Part shown: positions 1-6,764 of the stretch, in pieces
Layout of the letters: every line of letters begins with the position of its first letter
How positions within the stretch are numbered: the stretch's first letter is position 1
Source: Chloroflexota bacterium
GTDB lineage: Bacteria; Chloroflexota; Chloroflexia; Thermomicrobiales; UBA6265
Length of the DNA stretch: 11,697 nt
Reading direction: 5' to 3'
Assembly: GCA_023423795.1 (NCBI GenBank)
Contig: JAFAEX010000101.1
Location: 1 to 11,697, forward strand
Program-made: the position numbers and the translations under genes
The notes under the pieces: model-generated
Told to the model about the DNA's origin: nothing
Seen by the model: the letters and a program-made list of their open reading frames with translations, nothing else
Database searches by the model: none

Positions 1-32
1 CGTTCGCCCCGGGTTGAAACCCCGGGCGAACG
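1..32. repeat. REP-like hairpin at the window edge
   Basis: The first 32 bases pair end to end as a hairpin with 15-bp arms, one C-C mismatch (positions 10 and 23) and a 2-base loop. Its centre, cccggggtttcaaccc on the minus strand, is nearly the same as the hairpin at 6641-6662. It is probably a member of a dispersed palindromic repeat family, and more of it may lie upstream of the window. The 171 bases between it and the first gene show nothing else recognisable. Confidence 0.75.
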
Positions 33-203
33 ACGGCGACGGCTCATCGGAACGGCGAACCTCGTCGGTGCCGCGCTCGTTCCCCGCGCACGGTCGCCAC
101 CAAACGTCTCCCGTGTTCAGTCGCCACGCACCGGCGCCCTTCATCACCCGCTTCGCTGCCACGAATCCGTTTCTGCCCGCGTTGCCCGATTGGAGCACCC
201 ACC

Positions 204-1289
204 ATGCGCCAGATTTCCGCTCCCGACCTCGACGCCATCGCCCTCGGCGCCGCCGTGCTCGGCACAGGCGGCGGCGGCGACCCCTACATTGGCAAACTGA
301 TGGCGCAGGGCGCGCTGAAGCGGTTCGGCCCGGCGACGATGATCGACCCGGCCGAACTCGACGACGACGACATCGTGCTGCCGACCGCGATGATGGGCGC
401 GCCGACGGTGATGCTCGAAAAGATCCCGCGTGGCGACGAACTGGTCGGCGCGTTCAAGGCGTTGGAGGCCTACCTCGGCAGGCCGGTGCGGGCGACGATG
501 TCGGCCGAGGCGGGCGGCCTCAACTCGATGATGCCCTTCGCCGTCGCCGCCGAACTCGGCATCCCGCTGGTGGACGGCGACATGATGGGCCGCGCCTTCC
601 CCGAGTTGCAGATGTGCACGCCGACGCTCTACGGTGTGACGTCCACCCCGATGGCGATTGCCGACGAAAAGGGCAACCACGCCGTCATCAACACGGTCGG
701 CAACAAGTGGACCGAGACGTTCGCCCGTTCGCTGACGGTGGACATGGGCTGCTCGGCGATGATCGCCCTCTACCCGATGACCGGCAAGCAGGTGAAGGAC
801 ACCTGCGTGCTCGGCACCATCTCGGTGCTGGAGCGCATCGGGCAGACGATCACCGCCGCCCAGCGCGAGCACCGCGACCCGATCGAGGCGGTGCGCGCCG
901 CCACCGACGGGTTCGTCATCTGGCGCGGCAAGGTCGCCGACATCGCCCGCCGCACCGAAACCGGATTCGCCCGCGGCGAGGCGGCCATCGCCGGCATCGG
1001 CGCGTTCGAGGGACAGACCCTGCGCGTGTCGTTCCAGAACGAATTCCTCGTCGCCCAAACCGACGACCGCGTGCTGGCCACCACGCCCGACCTGATCACG
1101 ATGCTGGACGCCGAGACCGGCGAGCCGATCACCACCGAATCGCTGCGCTACGGCTTCCGGGTCGCCGTGCTGGCAATGCCCGGCGACCACCGCTGGCGCT
1201 CCCGGGAAGGGCTGGAGGTCGTCGGCCCCGGCTACTTCGGCTACGACATCCCGTTCGTCCCGGTCGAGGAGCGGATGGCGACGTCGTAG
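204..1289 (+). CDS. DUF917 / S-methyl-thiohydantoin desulfurase-family protein
   Basis: This 361-residue protein has the usual length of the DUF917 family (Pfam S-Me-THD). It opens with the family-like glycine-rich segment GTGGGGDPYIG (about residues 20-30) and continues with MSAEAGGLNS and DGDMMGRAFPE, as in family members. Members often sit beside hydantoinase/oxoprolinase (HyuA/HyuB) genes, and one branch removes sulfur from S-methyl thiohydantoins. No hydantoinase gene is visible here, so the substrate is unknown. No signal peptide or membrane segment is seen, so it is probably cytoplasmic. The ATG at 204 has a GGAG at 192-195, 8 bases upstream, and the family motif begins close to this start. 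It converges on the next gene and appears to be transcribed alone. The family call is firm; the reaction is not. Confidence 0.9.
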   Translation: MRQISAPDLDAIALGAAVLGTGGGGDPYIGKLMAQGALKRFGPATMIDPAELDDDDIVLPTAMMGAPTVMLEKIPRGDELVGAFKALEAYLGRPVRATMSAEAGGLNSMMPFAVAAELGIPLVDGDMMGRAFPELQMCTPTLYGVTSTPMAIADEKGNHAVINTVGNKWTETFARSLTVDMGCSAMIALYPMTGKQVKDTCVLGTISVLERIGQTITAAQREHRDPIEAVRAATDGFVIWRGKVADIARRTETGFARGEAAIAGIGAFEGQTLRVSFQNEFLVAQTDDRVLATTPDLITMLDAETGEPITTESLRYGFRVAVLAMPGDHRWRSREGLEVVGPGYFGYDIPFVPVEERMATS

Positions 1290-1324
1290 CGATCGCTGCC
1301 CGGTCGCAGACGAACGATTTCCTG

Positions 1325-1384
1325 GACGAGATGCGGACGCTTCACCGGAACCGGAGCAGCGTGACGGAGCGTCCGCATCTCGTC
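1325..1384. terminator. Inverted repeat between convergent genes, possible bidirectional terminator
   Basis: Perfect 17-bp arms (1325-1341 and 1368-1384, beginning gacgagatgcgg) enclose a 26-base loop with a small ccggaaccgg inner stem. The repeat lies in the 138-base gap between two convergent stop codons, where a shared terminator would be expected. There is no T-tract on either side, so classical intrinsic termination is doubtful. It could instead be a stabilising 3' hairpin or a relic repeat. Confidence 0.5.
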
Positions 1385-1427
1385 GGTCAAACGTCGCGGA
1401 AACCAGTGATCTGGAACCGAGGCGACG

Positions 1428-2141
1428 TCACCTGCTGACGGGGGACGCGACGGGCGTGGCTGCCGTCGCGTTTCCGGGGCAGATCGCCGGAAGGGTGAAG
1501 CGTTGCCCCACCTGCCGCATCCCGGCTTCGTACTGGGCGACGCCCGGCGCGTCCGGCGAGGTGCCGGAAAGCAGTTCCGCGCTGCACGCGCCTTCGTCGC
1601 AGCGTCCGCCGAAGGTGCGGAACGGCCCGGTCTCGATGACGGCGCAGCGGCAGGTCGCCAGCGCGGGGTCGCGCGGGTCCATCTCGCATGGATAATCGAG
1701 GCAATTGACCCACGCCGCGTCGGCCGGGCAGGACAGGATGCCGAACTCGCTGTTGACGTTGGCGGCGGAGAAGGTGGACCAGAGGGACGTTCCGTCCTGC
1801 GCCCGTTCGTCGCAGGTCTTGAACCCCATCGAATAACCGGTCAGGACCACGCACGGGCACTCGCCGACGCTCGGGTCGTCCGCGGCACGCTCGCAGACGG
1901 CGGTGTTGCACGGCGCGTAGGTCTGGTCGCAGAACCACGTGCCGTCGATGTTGATGGCGGCAGGGGGACCTTCCGCGGCCGGCGTGGCCTGGCGCGCGAG
2001 CGCCGCCGTGCCGCGCTGTTCGGCCGCGGCGGCAGCGGTTATTGCTCCCAGGGCCAATCCTCCCGCCTTGAGCGCCGAACGCCGCGGCGTTCGGGGCCGC
2101 GCCAGGAGTTTGGCCAGCGAATCGAAGCGTCGTGGGTCCAT
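1428..2141 (-). CDS. Cysteine-rich, probably exported protein with internal duplication
   Basis: The protein has 237 residues and I recognise no named family. Residues 19-40 (PRRSALKAGGLAL, then an alanine-rich run) look like a twin-arginine-type signal with a hydrophobic core, followed by a low-complexity Ala/Pro linker to about residue 62. The mature part holds 14 cysteines (71, 78, 83, 95, 97, 110, 138, 147, 152, 164, 166, 181, 186, 221), an even number that suits disulfide pairing outside the cell. Two segments, about 83-112 and 152-183, repeat the pattern C-x(6)-DP-x(4)-CxC-V(x)xTG...CDE, which indicates an internal duplication. The ATG at 2141 is preceded by GGAGAA about 4 bases upstream. 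The tail is rich in Ala, Pro and Ser. Function is unknown; an extracellular structural or binding role is only a guess. Confidence 0.75.
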   Translation of the reverse strand: MDPRRFDSLAKLLARPRTPRRSALKAGGLALGAITAAAAAEQRGTAALARQATPAAEGPPAAINIDGTWFCDQTYAPCNTAVCERAADDPSVGECPCVVLTGYSMGFKTCDERAQDGTSLWSTFSAANVNSEFGILSCPADAAWVNCLDYPCEMDPRDPALATCRCAVIETGPFRTFGGRCDEGACSAELLSGTSPDAPGVAQYEAGMRQVGQRFTLPAICPGNATAATPVASPVSR

Positions 2142-2540
2142 GGGCTTCTCCGTTCGCGCGCGGCGTCGCGTTCGACCGTCCGTAGCCTATCGCGGAAATT
2201 GACGGGACCAGTCACGGTGAACCCGGACGGCTGCTTTCCCTCCGGTCCAGTGCCGGTGAGCACTCCGCCCGGGCCTCGCCGGGTATCCGGCTGATTGCAT
2301 CTCCAGCGTCCGCGAGGCGCGGCAACCATGCCGCCGAGGTTGTTCGCGCGCCGAATCGCCAAGCGACGGTGCGGACGCTGCGCTTTCGCTCGCAATCTCT
2401 TGCGCGAACCACCAAGCAGAGCCGCCCTGCTCGGCGGCATGATTGAGCGAAGAGGCACCATGCCAGCCACCCGCTCCTCCTGCTAGGCTGGCGCGCCGCG
2501 TGTGGGCGACGACGCCGTAGGGACGGAGGGTGAACCGCGA
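2142..2540. other. Divergent intergenic gap with imperfect inverted repeats
   Basis: These 399 bases separate two divergently transcribed genes and should hold both promoters. I see no convincing -35/-10 pair and no gene. The middle holds inverted repeats: 2304-2313 with 2371-2380 (10 bp), 2327-2338 with 2430-2441 (12 bp, catgccgccgag), and gttcgcgc near 2342 with gcgcgaac near 2402. The first two pairs interlock rather than nest. A local hairpin, gccgcc-ctgctc-ggcggc, lies at 2421-2438. The whole looks like a decayed palindromic element. Confidence 0.45.
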
Positions 2541-3890
2541 ATGCATGGGGCGACGGACGAAACGGAAGGGTTGGCCCGCCGGGTTTTCGATCTCGTGCTG
2601 GCACGGTTGCGGCACGGCCCGCCCCTCGGCGGCGCGGCGAGTCCGGACGACCTGACCACCCAGGTTGGCCGCTCGGTCACGCCCGAAGGCATCGGTGGCG
2701 ACGAAGCGTTGCGGCGCTGGGTCGACGCGCTCGCGCCCGCAACCGTCGCTGCCGACCACCGTCGTTACCTCGCCTTCATCCCGCACGCGCCGACCGACGC
2801 ATCGGTGATCTTCGACATGCTCGTCGGCGCGTCCGGCATCTACGCCGGGAGTTGGCTGGAAGCGTCCGGCGTGGTCCATGCCGAAAACGAGGCGCTGGCG
2901 TGGTTGGCCGGGCTGGCGGGATTTCCCCCGGAGGCCGGCGGCACGTTCGTGCAGGGCGGTACGCTCGGCAACCTGTCGGCGCTGCACGCCGCACGGCATG
3001 CGGGCCTCCAGCGCCGGAACGGGGTTCGCCCGTCGCGTTGGCGGGTCGCCGCTTCGGCCGAAGCCCACTCCTCGGTGGCGCAGGCGACCCGGGTGCTGGA
3101 CGTGGAGTCGATCGACGTGCCGGTCGATGCGCACAACCGGATGACCGGCGACAACCTGCGCGCGGCGCTCTCCGCGACCGATGGCGACGGCTTGTTCGCG
3201 GTGGTCGCCTCCGCCGGCGCGACCAACCTTGGGGTCATCGACGACCTCGCCGGCATCGCCGAGGTGTGCCGCGAGTACGGGATCTGGCTGCACGTCGATG
3301 GCGCCTACGGGCTGGCGGCGCTGGCCGCTCCGAGCAAGCGGGCGGCGTTCGCCGGCATCGAGCGGGCCGACAGTTTCATCGTCGATCCCCACAAATGGCT
3401 GTTCGGGCCGTACGACAGTTGCGCCCTCGTCTACCGCGATCCGGCGCTGGCGCGGGCGGCGCACGGGCAATCCGCCGCCTACCTCGACTCGATCAACGCC
3501 CGCAACGAGTGGAACCCCGCCGACTACGCGGTCCACCTGAGCCGGCGCGCGCGAGGGCTGCCATTCTGGTTCTCGCTTGCCGTCCACGGCACGGACGCTT
3601 ACGCCGAGGCGATCGAATCGACCCTCGCCGTCGCCCGGGAGGCCGCGGACGCGATCCGCGCCCGCCCCGACCTCGACCTGGTGCAGGAACCGGACCTGAC
3701 CGCGCTCGTCTTCCGCCGGCGCGGCTGGTCGGCGACGGAGTACGACGACTGGGCGGCGCGGCTGCTTGCGTCCGGGACCGCGTTCGTGATGCCGACCAGC
3801 GTGCGCGGCGAACCGGCGGCCCGGATCGTCGTCCTCAACCCGCGGACGACGGTGGCGGATATCGAGATGGTGCTGGATGCGATGGGGTGA
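2541..3890 (+). CDS. Group II pyridoxal-dependent amino-acid decarboxylase family protein
   Basis: A 449-residue PLP enzyme of the aromatic-L-amino-acid/glutamate decarboxylase family (Pfam pyridoxal_deC). Family marks are in order: FVQGGTLGNLSALHAAR (137-153) for cofactor phosphate binding, the stacking histidine in SAEAHSS (H175), the Asp that binds the PLP ring nitrogen in HVDGAYG (D253), and the Schiff-base lysine in DPHKWLF (K285). Such enzymes remove the alpha-carboxyl of aromatic or related amino acids; some homologues are aldehyde synthases. The substrate cannot be read from sequence. I prefer the ATG at 2541 because GGAGGG lies at 2525-2530, 10 bases upstream; an in-frame GTG at 2502 would add 13 residues without support. 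It stands alone on the plus strand, and the left end of the mobile element begins 38 bases after its stop. Confidence 0.92.
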   Translation: MHGATDETEGLARRVFDLVLARLRHGPPLGGAASPDDLTTQVGRSVTPEGIGGDEALRRWVDALAPATVAADHRRYLAFIPHAPTDASVIFDMLVGASGIYAGSWLEASGVVHAENEALAWLAGLAGFPPEAGGTFVQGGTLGNLSALHAARHAGLQRRNGVRPSRWRVAASAEAHSSVAQATRVLDVESIDVPVDAHNRMTGDNLRAALSATDGDGLFAVVASAGATNLGVIDDLAGIAEVCREYGIWLHVDGAYGLAALAAPSKRAAFAGIERADSFIVDPHKWLFGPYDSCALVYRDPALARAAHGQSAAYLDSINARNEWNPADYAVHLSRRARGLPFWFSLAVHGTDAYAEAIESTLAVAREAADAIRARPDLDLVQEPDLTALVFRRRGWSATEYDDWAARLLASGTAFVMPTSVRGEPAARIVVLNPRTTVADIEMVLDAMG

Positions 3891-3929
3891 TGGGCGGAGT
3901 CGCGGGACGGAGGAGACCCGCGGCTGAAG

Positions 3930-3960
3930 CCCCGGGCTGAAATCACAAAGCCCCTTCGGG
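3930..3960 (+). repeat. REP-like sequence, copy 1 (left end of the transposase element)
   Basis: It begins ccccgggctgaaatc and ends in cccc-ttc-ggg. I orient the family by CCGGGCT at the 5' end, followed by a short variable spacer, CnAAg, and a terminal CCC/GGG mini-hairpin. This copy is direct and pairs with the inverted copy at 4494-4526. Confidence 0.8.
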
Positions 3961-4000
3961 TCTCGGCTTTGTTGGGTGTCGGCTGCTGAGGGGAGAATGG

Positions 4001-4435
4001 TCATCGGATCAGGTTTGAACCGCCGGTGTCGAGTCGCTCGAGCGCGGTGTACAGGTCGTTGGCGGCGGGGCGGCGGTGTTGGTCCTGGACGTATGCAATG
4101 ACGTCGGGAAGGGCGCGTTCGCCGCAGGAGAGGACGCCATACTCAGCCTGCCAGGCGAAATCGGGGTTATCCGTCCTCTCGGAACCGTGGTTGATGGCAT
4201 GCGCAGCTGACCCCTTCCAGTGGCCGACGACCGTCGAAATCGCGATTGCCGGTGGGATGGACGCTGCGACGTGGACGTGGTCCGGCATCGTCCCGACGGC
4301 ATGTACGATCACCCCGATATCTCGGCATGCCATGCTGACTACTCGTCTCACCACCTCTTGCCGCCGCTCGTCGAGCGACAGCTCGCGTCCTTTTGTCGCC
4401 CAGACCACGTGAGAGAACAGCCGCCAGAAGGGCAT
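4001..4435 (-). CDS. REP-associated tyrosine (IS200-like, Y1/HUH) transposase
   Basis: A 144-residue single-domain transposase of the Y1_Tnp (Transposase IS200-like) fold. The metal-binding HUH motif is PDHVHVAAS (H53, H55). The helix carrying the nucleophile is DVIAYVQDQHRRP (Y115 as the probable catalytic tyrosine), preceded by the family-typical WQAEYGVLSC. These proteins nick and rejoin single-stranded DNA at hairpins, and the RAYT branch acts on REP sequences. I start at ATG 4435 (MPFWRLFSH), where the domain begins; longer in-frame starts would run through the right end of the element into the next gene. GAGG and AAGGA lie just upstream. The reading frame and key residues are intact, so it may be active. 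No accessory TnpB gene is present. REP-like repeats on both sides support the RAYT assignment. Confidence 0.9.
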   Translation of the reverse strand: MPFWRLFSHVVWATKGRELSLDERRQEVVRRVVSMACRDIGVIVHAVGTMPDHVHVAASIPPAIAISTVVGHWKGSAAHAINHGSERTDNPDFAWQAEYGVLSCGERALPDVIAYVQDQHRRPAANDLYTALERLDTGGSNLIR

Positions 4436-4493
4436 TGCCTCGTTCGTCCTTCCATTAGCCCTGCGAACTGGCACCAAGCGGACGCCGCCATAG

Positions 4494-4526
4494 CCCCGGA
4501 GGGGCTTTGTGATTTCAGCCCCGGGC
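4494..4526 (-). repeat. REP-like sequence, copy 2 (right end of the transposase element)
   Basis: This is the inverted partner of 3929-3961. It includes the small hairpin agcccc-gga-ggggct at 4493-4507, then tttgtgatttc and agccccgggc. It lies 58 bases upstream of the transposase start codon, so it is also part of that gene's leader. Confidence 0.8.
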
Positions 4527-4572
4527 GTCATCGGTGCGTCACCGGGCCAACTCATAAACCCGCGCCCGCGCC

Positions 4573-5775
4573 TCACCCCGCCCGCGCCGCCTCGTCCTCC
4601 CACCCCGGCAATCCCATCCCGATCGGGTTGAATACCGGCACGCCAGCCCGCAACGTCAGCAGGCACCGCAGCCGCTCGCTTCCGCGCAGGACGGTCCGGC
4701 CGCAATCGACGAACGAGAAATCCCCCTCATCGCGTGCGAAAACGGCCACATCGGCTTCCGCGCCTGGCGTCAGCGTGCCCAGCGCAGGGCGGCGGATCAG
4801 CCGCGCCGGTTCCACCGTGGAGCGGGCAACGACCTCAGGCAACGGCATCCCGGCGTTGAGGATCTTGTTCATCGTCATCAACTGGTCGAAGACGAATCCG
4901 TTCACGTTGCGCGTGTGGAGGTCCGTGCTGATCGTGTCCGGCGGGAAGCCCTGCCGGATCGAGGGGACGGCGTGGCGGAACCAGAAACTGGCCGCGCCGT
5001 GCCCGAGGTCGAACAGGACGCCTCGCTCGCGCGCCCGCCAGAGGTGGTCGCCGACGCGCCCCTCGGCATCCAGCACCGGGAACTGCTGGGCGAAGACGTG
5101 GGTGTGGATGTCGCCCGGCCGCAATTTCTCCAGGACCAGGTGCTCGTAGGGCCGCTCCGGCAGCCACGGGACGACGTCGGCCATCATCGGCAGCCCGCAC
5201 AAGTCGCCGGCTTCGATCGCGGCATCGACCGCCGCCCAGGCCGGGTGCGCCTCGTCGAACGGCGCGTAGGTCCAGTAGTGCGCGGTCTTGATGCCGACGA
5301 CGACGTCCGGATGCTTCGCCGCCATGCCCGCCGCGAGGTTCGGCTGCATCTCGTTGACGTCGTGTTCCCAGTCGCCGCCCATGCCGGAGTTCACGATGTT
5401 GACGAAGGAGAGCACCCGGATTCGCGCCCGGTCGATAACCCGGGTCCGAAAATCGTCGAAGTCGCGGGCGCCGCAGGTGCCGGCGTCCACGACGGTCGTG
5501 ACCCCGGCCGCGAACGTCTGGACGTGCGGGTCGAGCGACAGGTCCGAGCGGTGATGGCTGGTCGCGCAGTGGACGTGCATGTCGATCAGCCCCGGCGTCA
5601 CGATCGCGCCGGAGACGTCGAGCACCGTTTCGCCGGACGACGGCGGCAGGTCCGGCCCGACGGCGACGATGCTGCCGCCCGAAAGCCGGACGTCGGCCGG
5701 GCCGTCGATGCCGTTCGCCGGGTCGATCACCCGCCCGCCGGTCAGCAGCAGGTTCGGGGCATCGGTTCCGTTCAC
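4573..5775 (-). CDS. COG3964/EF_0837-type amidohydrolase
   Basis: A 400-residue metal-dependent hydrolase of the amidohydrolase superfamily, of the predicted amidohydrolase/deacetylase group that includes EF_0837 and Atu3266. Metal ligands are visible in order: HVH in GLIDMHVHC (H67, H69), the probable carboxylated lysine in VGIKTAHYW (K163), histidines in GDIHTHVF (H224, H226) and the catalytic Asp in STDLHTRN (D285). A C-terminal beta-sandwich closes with LGTLTPGAEADVAVF. The group removes acyl groups from small substrates; relatives occur beside SelA-like PLP enzymes. The start is GTG 5775, which overlaps the upstream TGA in a GTGA and has GGAGG just upstream; the N-terminal strand LLLTGGRVIDP follows at once. 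It is therefore translationally coupled to the gene before it. No signal peptide is seen. The precise substrate is unknown. Confidence 0.9.
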   Translation of the reverse strand: MNGTDAPNLLLTGGRVIDPANGIDGPADVRLSGGSIVAVGPDLPPSSGETVLDVSGAIVTPGLIDMHVHCATSHHRSDLSLDPHVQTFAAGVTTVVDAGTCGARDFDDFRTRVIDRARIRVLSFVNIVNSGMGGDWEHDVNEMQPNLAAGMAAKHPDVVVGIKTAHYWTYAPFDEAHPAWAAVDAAIEAGDLCGLPMMADVVPWLPERPYEHLVLEKLRPGDIHTHVFAQQFPVLDAEGRVGDHLWRARERGVLFDLGHGAASFWFRHAVPSIRQGFPPDTISTDLHTRNVNGFVFDQLMTMNKILNAGMPLPEVVARSTVEPARLIRRPALGTLTPGAEADVAVFARDEGDFSFVDCGRTVLRGSERLRCLLTLRAGVPVFNPIGMGLPGWEDEAARAG

Positions 5776-6311
5776 GCTTCGCCTCCGATCCTGATCTGCA
5801 ACGCCCGCTGGAGCAGCGCGACGCCGTAGAACTCGTAGGATGCCGCCTTGTCCGGCACGTCCACGACGTGGACGGTGAACCGGCAGGGAACGCCGTTGTC
5901 CGGCAGGTGTTCGGCGAAGTAGCCGGCGTAGGCCTCGGCGTAGGCGGTCCGCAGCCGCTCCTGTTCGGCGAGGTAGCCGGCCGGATCGAGGTGCGGGTTC
6001 GGTCCCTTCGGTTGGCAGCCGAAGGCGTGGATTTCGAGGAAATCGACGCTCCGCAGTGAATCGCAGATGCCGGCGTCGCGCAGCCACTTTTCCCAGCACT
6101 GGAAGACCAGGGGAATTTCGCGGTGCGGGTCCATCGTCACCAGTTCGTCCAGCCCGAGCACGTTCTTCGCCGAATAGCCGCCGGTGAGGCCGGCGAAGTG
6201 GATCTTGAGATCGCCGTCCGGCTGCTCCTCGGTGACGAGGGCCGAGAGGACGGGGCGCTCGCCCTCGGCGTAGTAGGTCAGTTTGCCGCGCTTTTTGACG
6301 GTGAAGGCCAT
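5772..6311 (-). CDS. Conserved-looking protein of unknown function, coupled to the amidohydrolase
   Basis: A 179-residue soluble protein that I do not recognise. It begins MAFTVKKRGK with a basic N-terminus. A charged and aromatic middle (VFQCWEKWLRDAG, about residues 54-66) is followed by FLEIHAFGCQPKGPNPHLDP (about 78-97), and the chain ends in a helix-like LLQRALQIRIG. No signal peptide, membrane span or known catalytic motif is apparent; the His, Cys and Asp residues in the middle segment could bind a metal or ligand, but that is a guess. The ATG at 6311 has AAGGA 10 bases upstream. Its TGA overlaps the GTG of the amidohydrolase by 4 nt, so the two are made together, and a role as partner subunit or accessory enzyme in the same step is plausible. 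Confidence 0.75.
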   Translation of the reverse strand: MAFTVKKRGKLTYYAEGERPVLSALVTEEQPDGDLKIHFAGLTGGYSAKNVLGLDELVTMDPHREIPLVFQCWEKWLRDAGICDSLRSVDFLEIHAFGCQPKGPNPHLDPAGYLAEQERLRTAYAEAYAGYFAEHLPDNGVPCRFTVHVVDVPDKAASYEFYGVALLQRALQIRIGGEA

Positions 6312-6403
6312 CGAGGTCGGTTCCTTTCGCGACGTTCGCGTGGTCGATCCGTAGGGTCGCGCCGGGAAAGCCCGAGGATATTGCCGCCGGCCTCGGCCTG
6401 GGG

Positions 6404-6428
6404 AGCCCGGGGCTAAAGCCACCGGGCT
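6404..6428. repeat. Compound GC-rich hairpin
   Basis: Outer arms agcccgg (6404-6410) and ccgggct (6422-6428) enclose an inner stem ggct-aa-agcc, with a single bulged A at 6421. It overlaps the start of the REP copy that follows. It could act as a transcript-stabilising or attenuating hairpin for the leader of the gene to its left. Confidence 0.65.
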
Positions 6429-6451
6429 AAGGGGACAAAGGACCCTAGAGG
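6422..6451 (+). repeat. REP-like sequence, copy 3
   Basis: Reads ccgggctaagggg, then acaaagga, then the mini-hairpin ccct-ag-aggg. It has the same order of blocks as the ends of the transposase element: CCGGGCT, spacer, CAAAG, CCC/GGG hairpin. It is the direct member of a pair with the inverted copy at 6615-6648, 163 bases further on. Confidence 0.65.
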
Positions 6452-6569
6452 GCCCTGCGGCGGGTGACCGGCGATGCGCGCCTTGCCATCGAATCGCCCA
6501 GGGCGAACCCCGTCGCATCCGGCTCATGGCGATTGCGAATTCGATTCGCAATCCGCACCAGCGGCGGGA

Positions 6570-6707
6570 GCGATGATGGCGGTTGCCAAAATGGGGCGGC
6601 CACCGACCGTGCTCAGCCCCGGAGGAGCTTTGTTTTCGAAGCCCGGGGTTTCAACCCCGGGCGGGCGCGGCCGGTGGCCGGATCAATTTGGCAACCGCCA
6701 TCATCGC
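6570..6707. repeat. 138-bp compound palindrome with 21-bp inverted ends
   Basis: Perfect 21-bp arms at 6570-6590 and 6687-6707 carry the motif atggcggttgccaaa. Just inside them is a second matching pair, cggccaccg (6597-6605) and cggtggccg (6672-6680). The centre holds an inverted REP copy (6615-6648) and a perfect hairpin gcccggggtt-tc-aaccccgggc (6641-6662). The nesting resembles a small non-autonomous element (MITE- or BIME-like). The same end motif recurs at 11605-11619. Confidence 0.75.
6615..6648 (-). repeat. REP-like sequence, copy 4
   Basis: On the minus strand it reads ccccgggcttcg, then aaaacaaag, then ctcc-tcc-ggggct, matching the family order. It is the inverted partner of 6422-6451 and lies inside the larger palindrome at 6570-6707, where its CCCCGGGC block doubles as one arm of the hairpin at 6641-6662. 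Confidence 0.7.
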
Positions 6708-6744
6708 GCCTGTACCACCGGCGACGGCCCTGCTCCGCTGTTGG

Positions 6745-6764
6745 GGGCGCGATGCATCGCGCCC
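6745..6764. repeat. Perfect 20-bp palindrome, family also seen near the right edge
   Basis: Arms gggcgcgatg and catcgcgccc form a perfect 10-bp self-complementary site. A copy at 11641-11660 differs at one base. At both places it follows, within about 45 bases, a GGCGGTTGCC-type motif, so the two motifs appear to travel together. Confidence 0.7.

Larger units (their letters stand above)
3929..4526. mobile_element. IS200-like / REP-associated transposase element with REP inverted ends
   Basis: A 598-bp unit is bounded by inverted 33-bp sequences at 3929-3961 and 4494-4526 that agree at 30 of 33 positions, with a perfect 22-bp core (3934-3955 and 4500-4521). Each end can itself fold, with GGGCT pairing to AGCCC, as is typical for substrates of HUH single-strand transposases. 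The only gene inside is the Y1-type transposase on the minus strand. No target-site duplication is evident, as expected for this class. The same end sequence recurs elsewhere in the window without a transposase. Confidence 0.8.

Noticed and set aside
14..1438. Long plus-strand open frame (474 codons) overlapping the DUF917 gene
   Set aside because: It is Arg/Pro-rich in the manner of an out-of-frame reading of GC-rich coding DNA, and the DUF917 frame in the same place has clear family motifs.
2210..2280. Cobalamin-riboswitch-like words (ggcactgg, gagggaaagcagcc) on the minus strand
   Set aside because: The blocks are in the wrong order and the rest of the B12 aptamer is missing; the following gene has no link to cobalamin.
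2502..2540. GTG start at 2502 for the decarboxylase
   Set aside because: There is no SD before it, while the ATG at 2541 has GGAGGG at a good distance.
2187..4004. Minus-strand open frame of 605 codons across the decarboxylase gene
   Set aside because: It is antisense to a gene with intact PLP-enzyme motifs, its composition is Arg/Gly/Val-biased, and no domain is recognisable. High GC alone keeps this frame open.
4436..4705. N-terminal extension of the transposase to 4705
   Set aside because: It would read through the right REP end and into the amidohydrolase gene; the domain starts at MPFWRLFSH and the extension is Arg/Gly/Pro-rich.
5776..6099. N-terminal extension of the amidohydrolase to 6099
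   Set aside because: It is antisense-like, arginine-rich sequence in another frame of the 179-residue gene; GTG 5775 has a good SD and sits directly before the first beta-strand.
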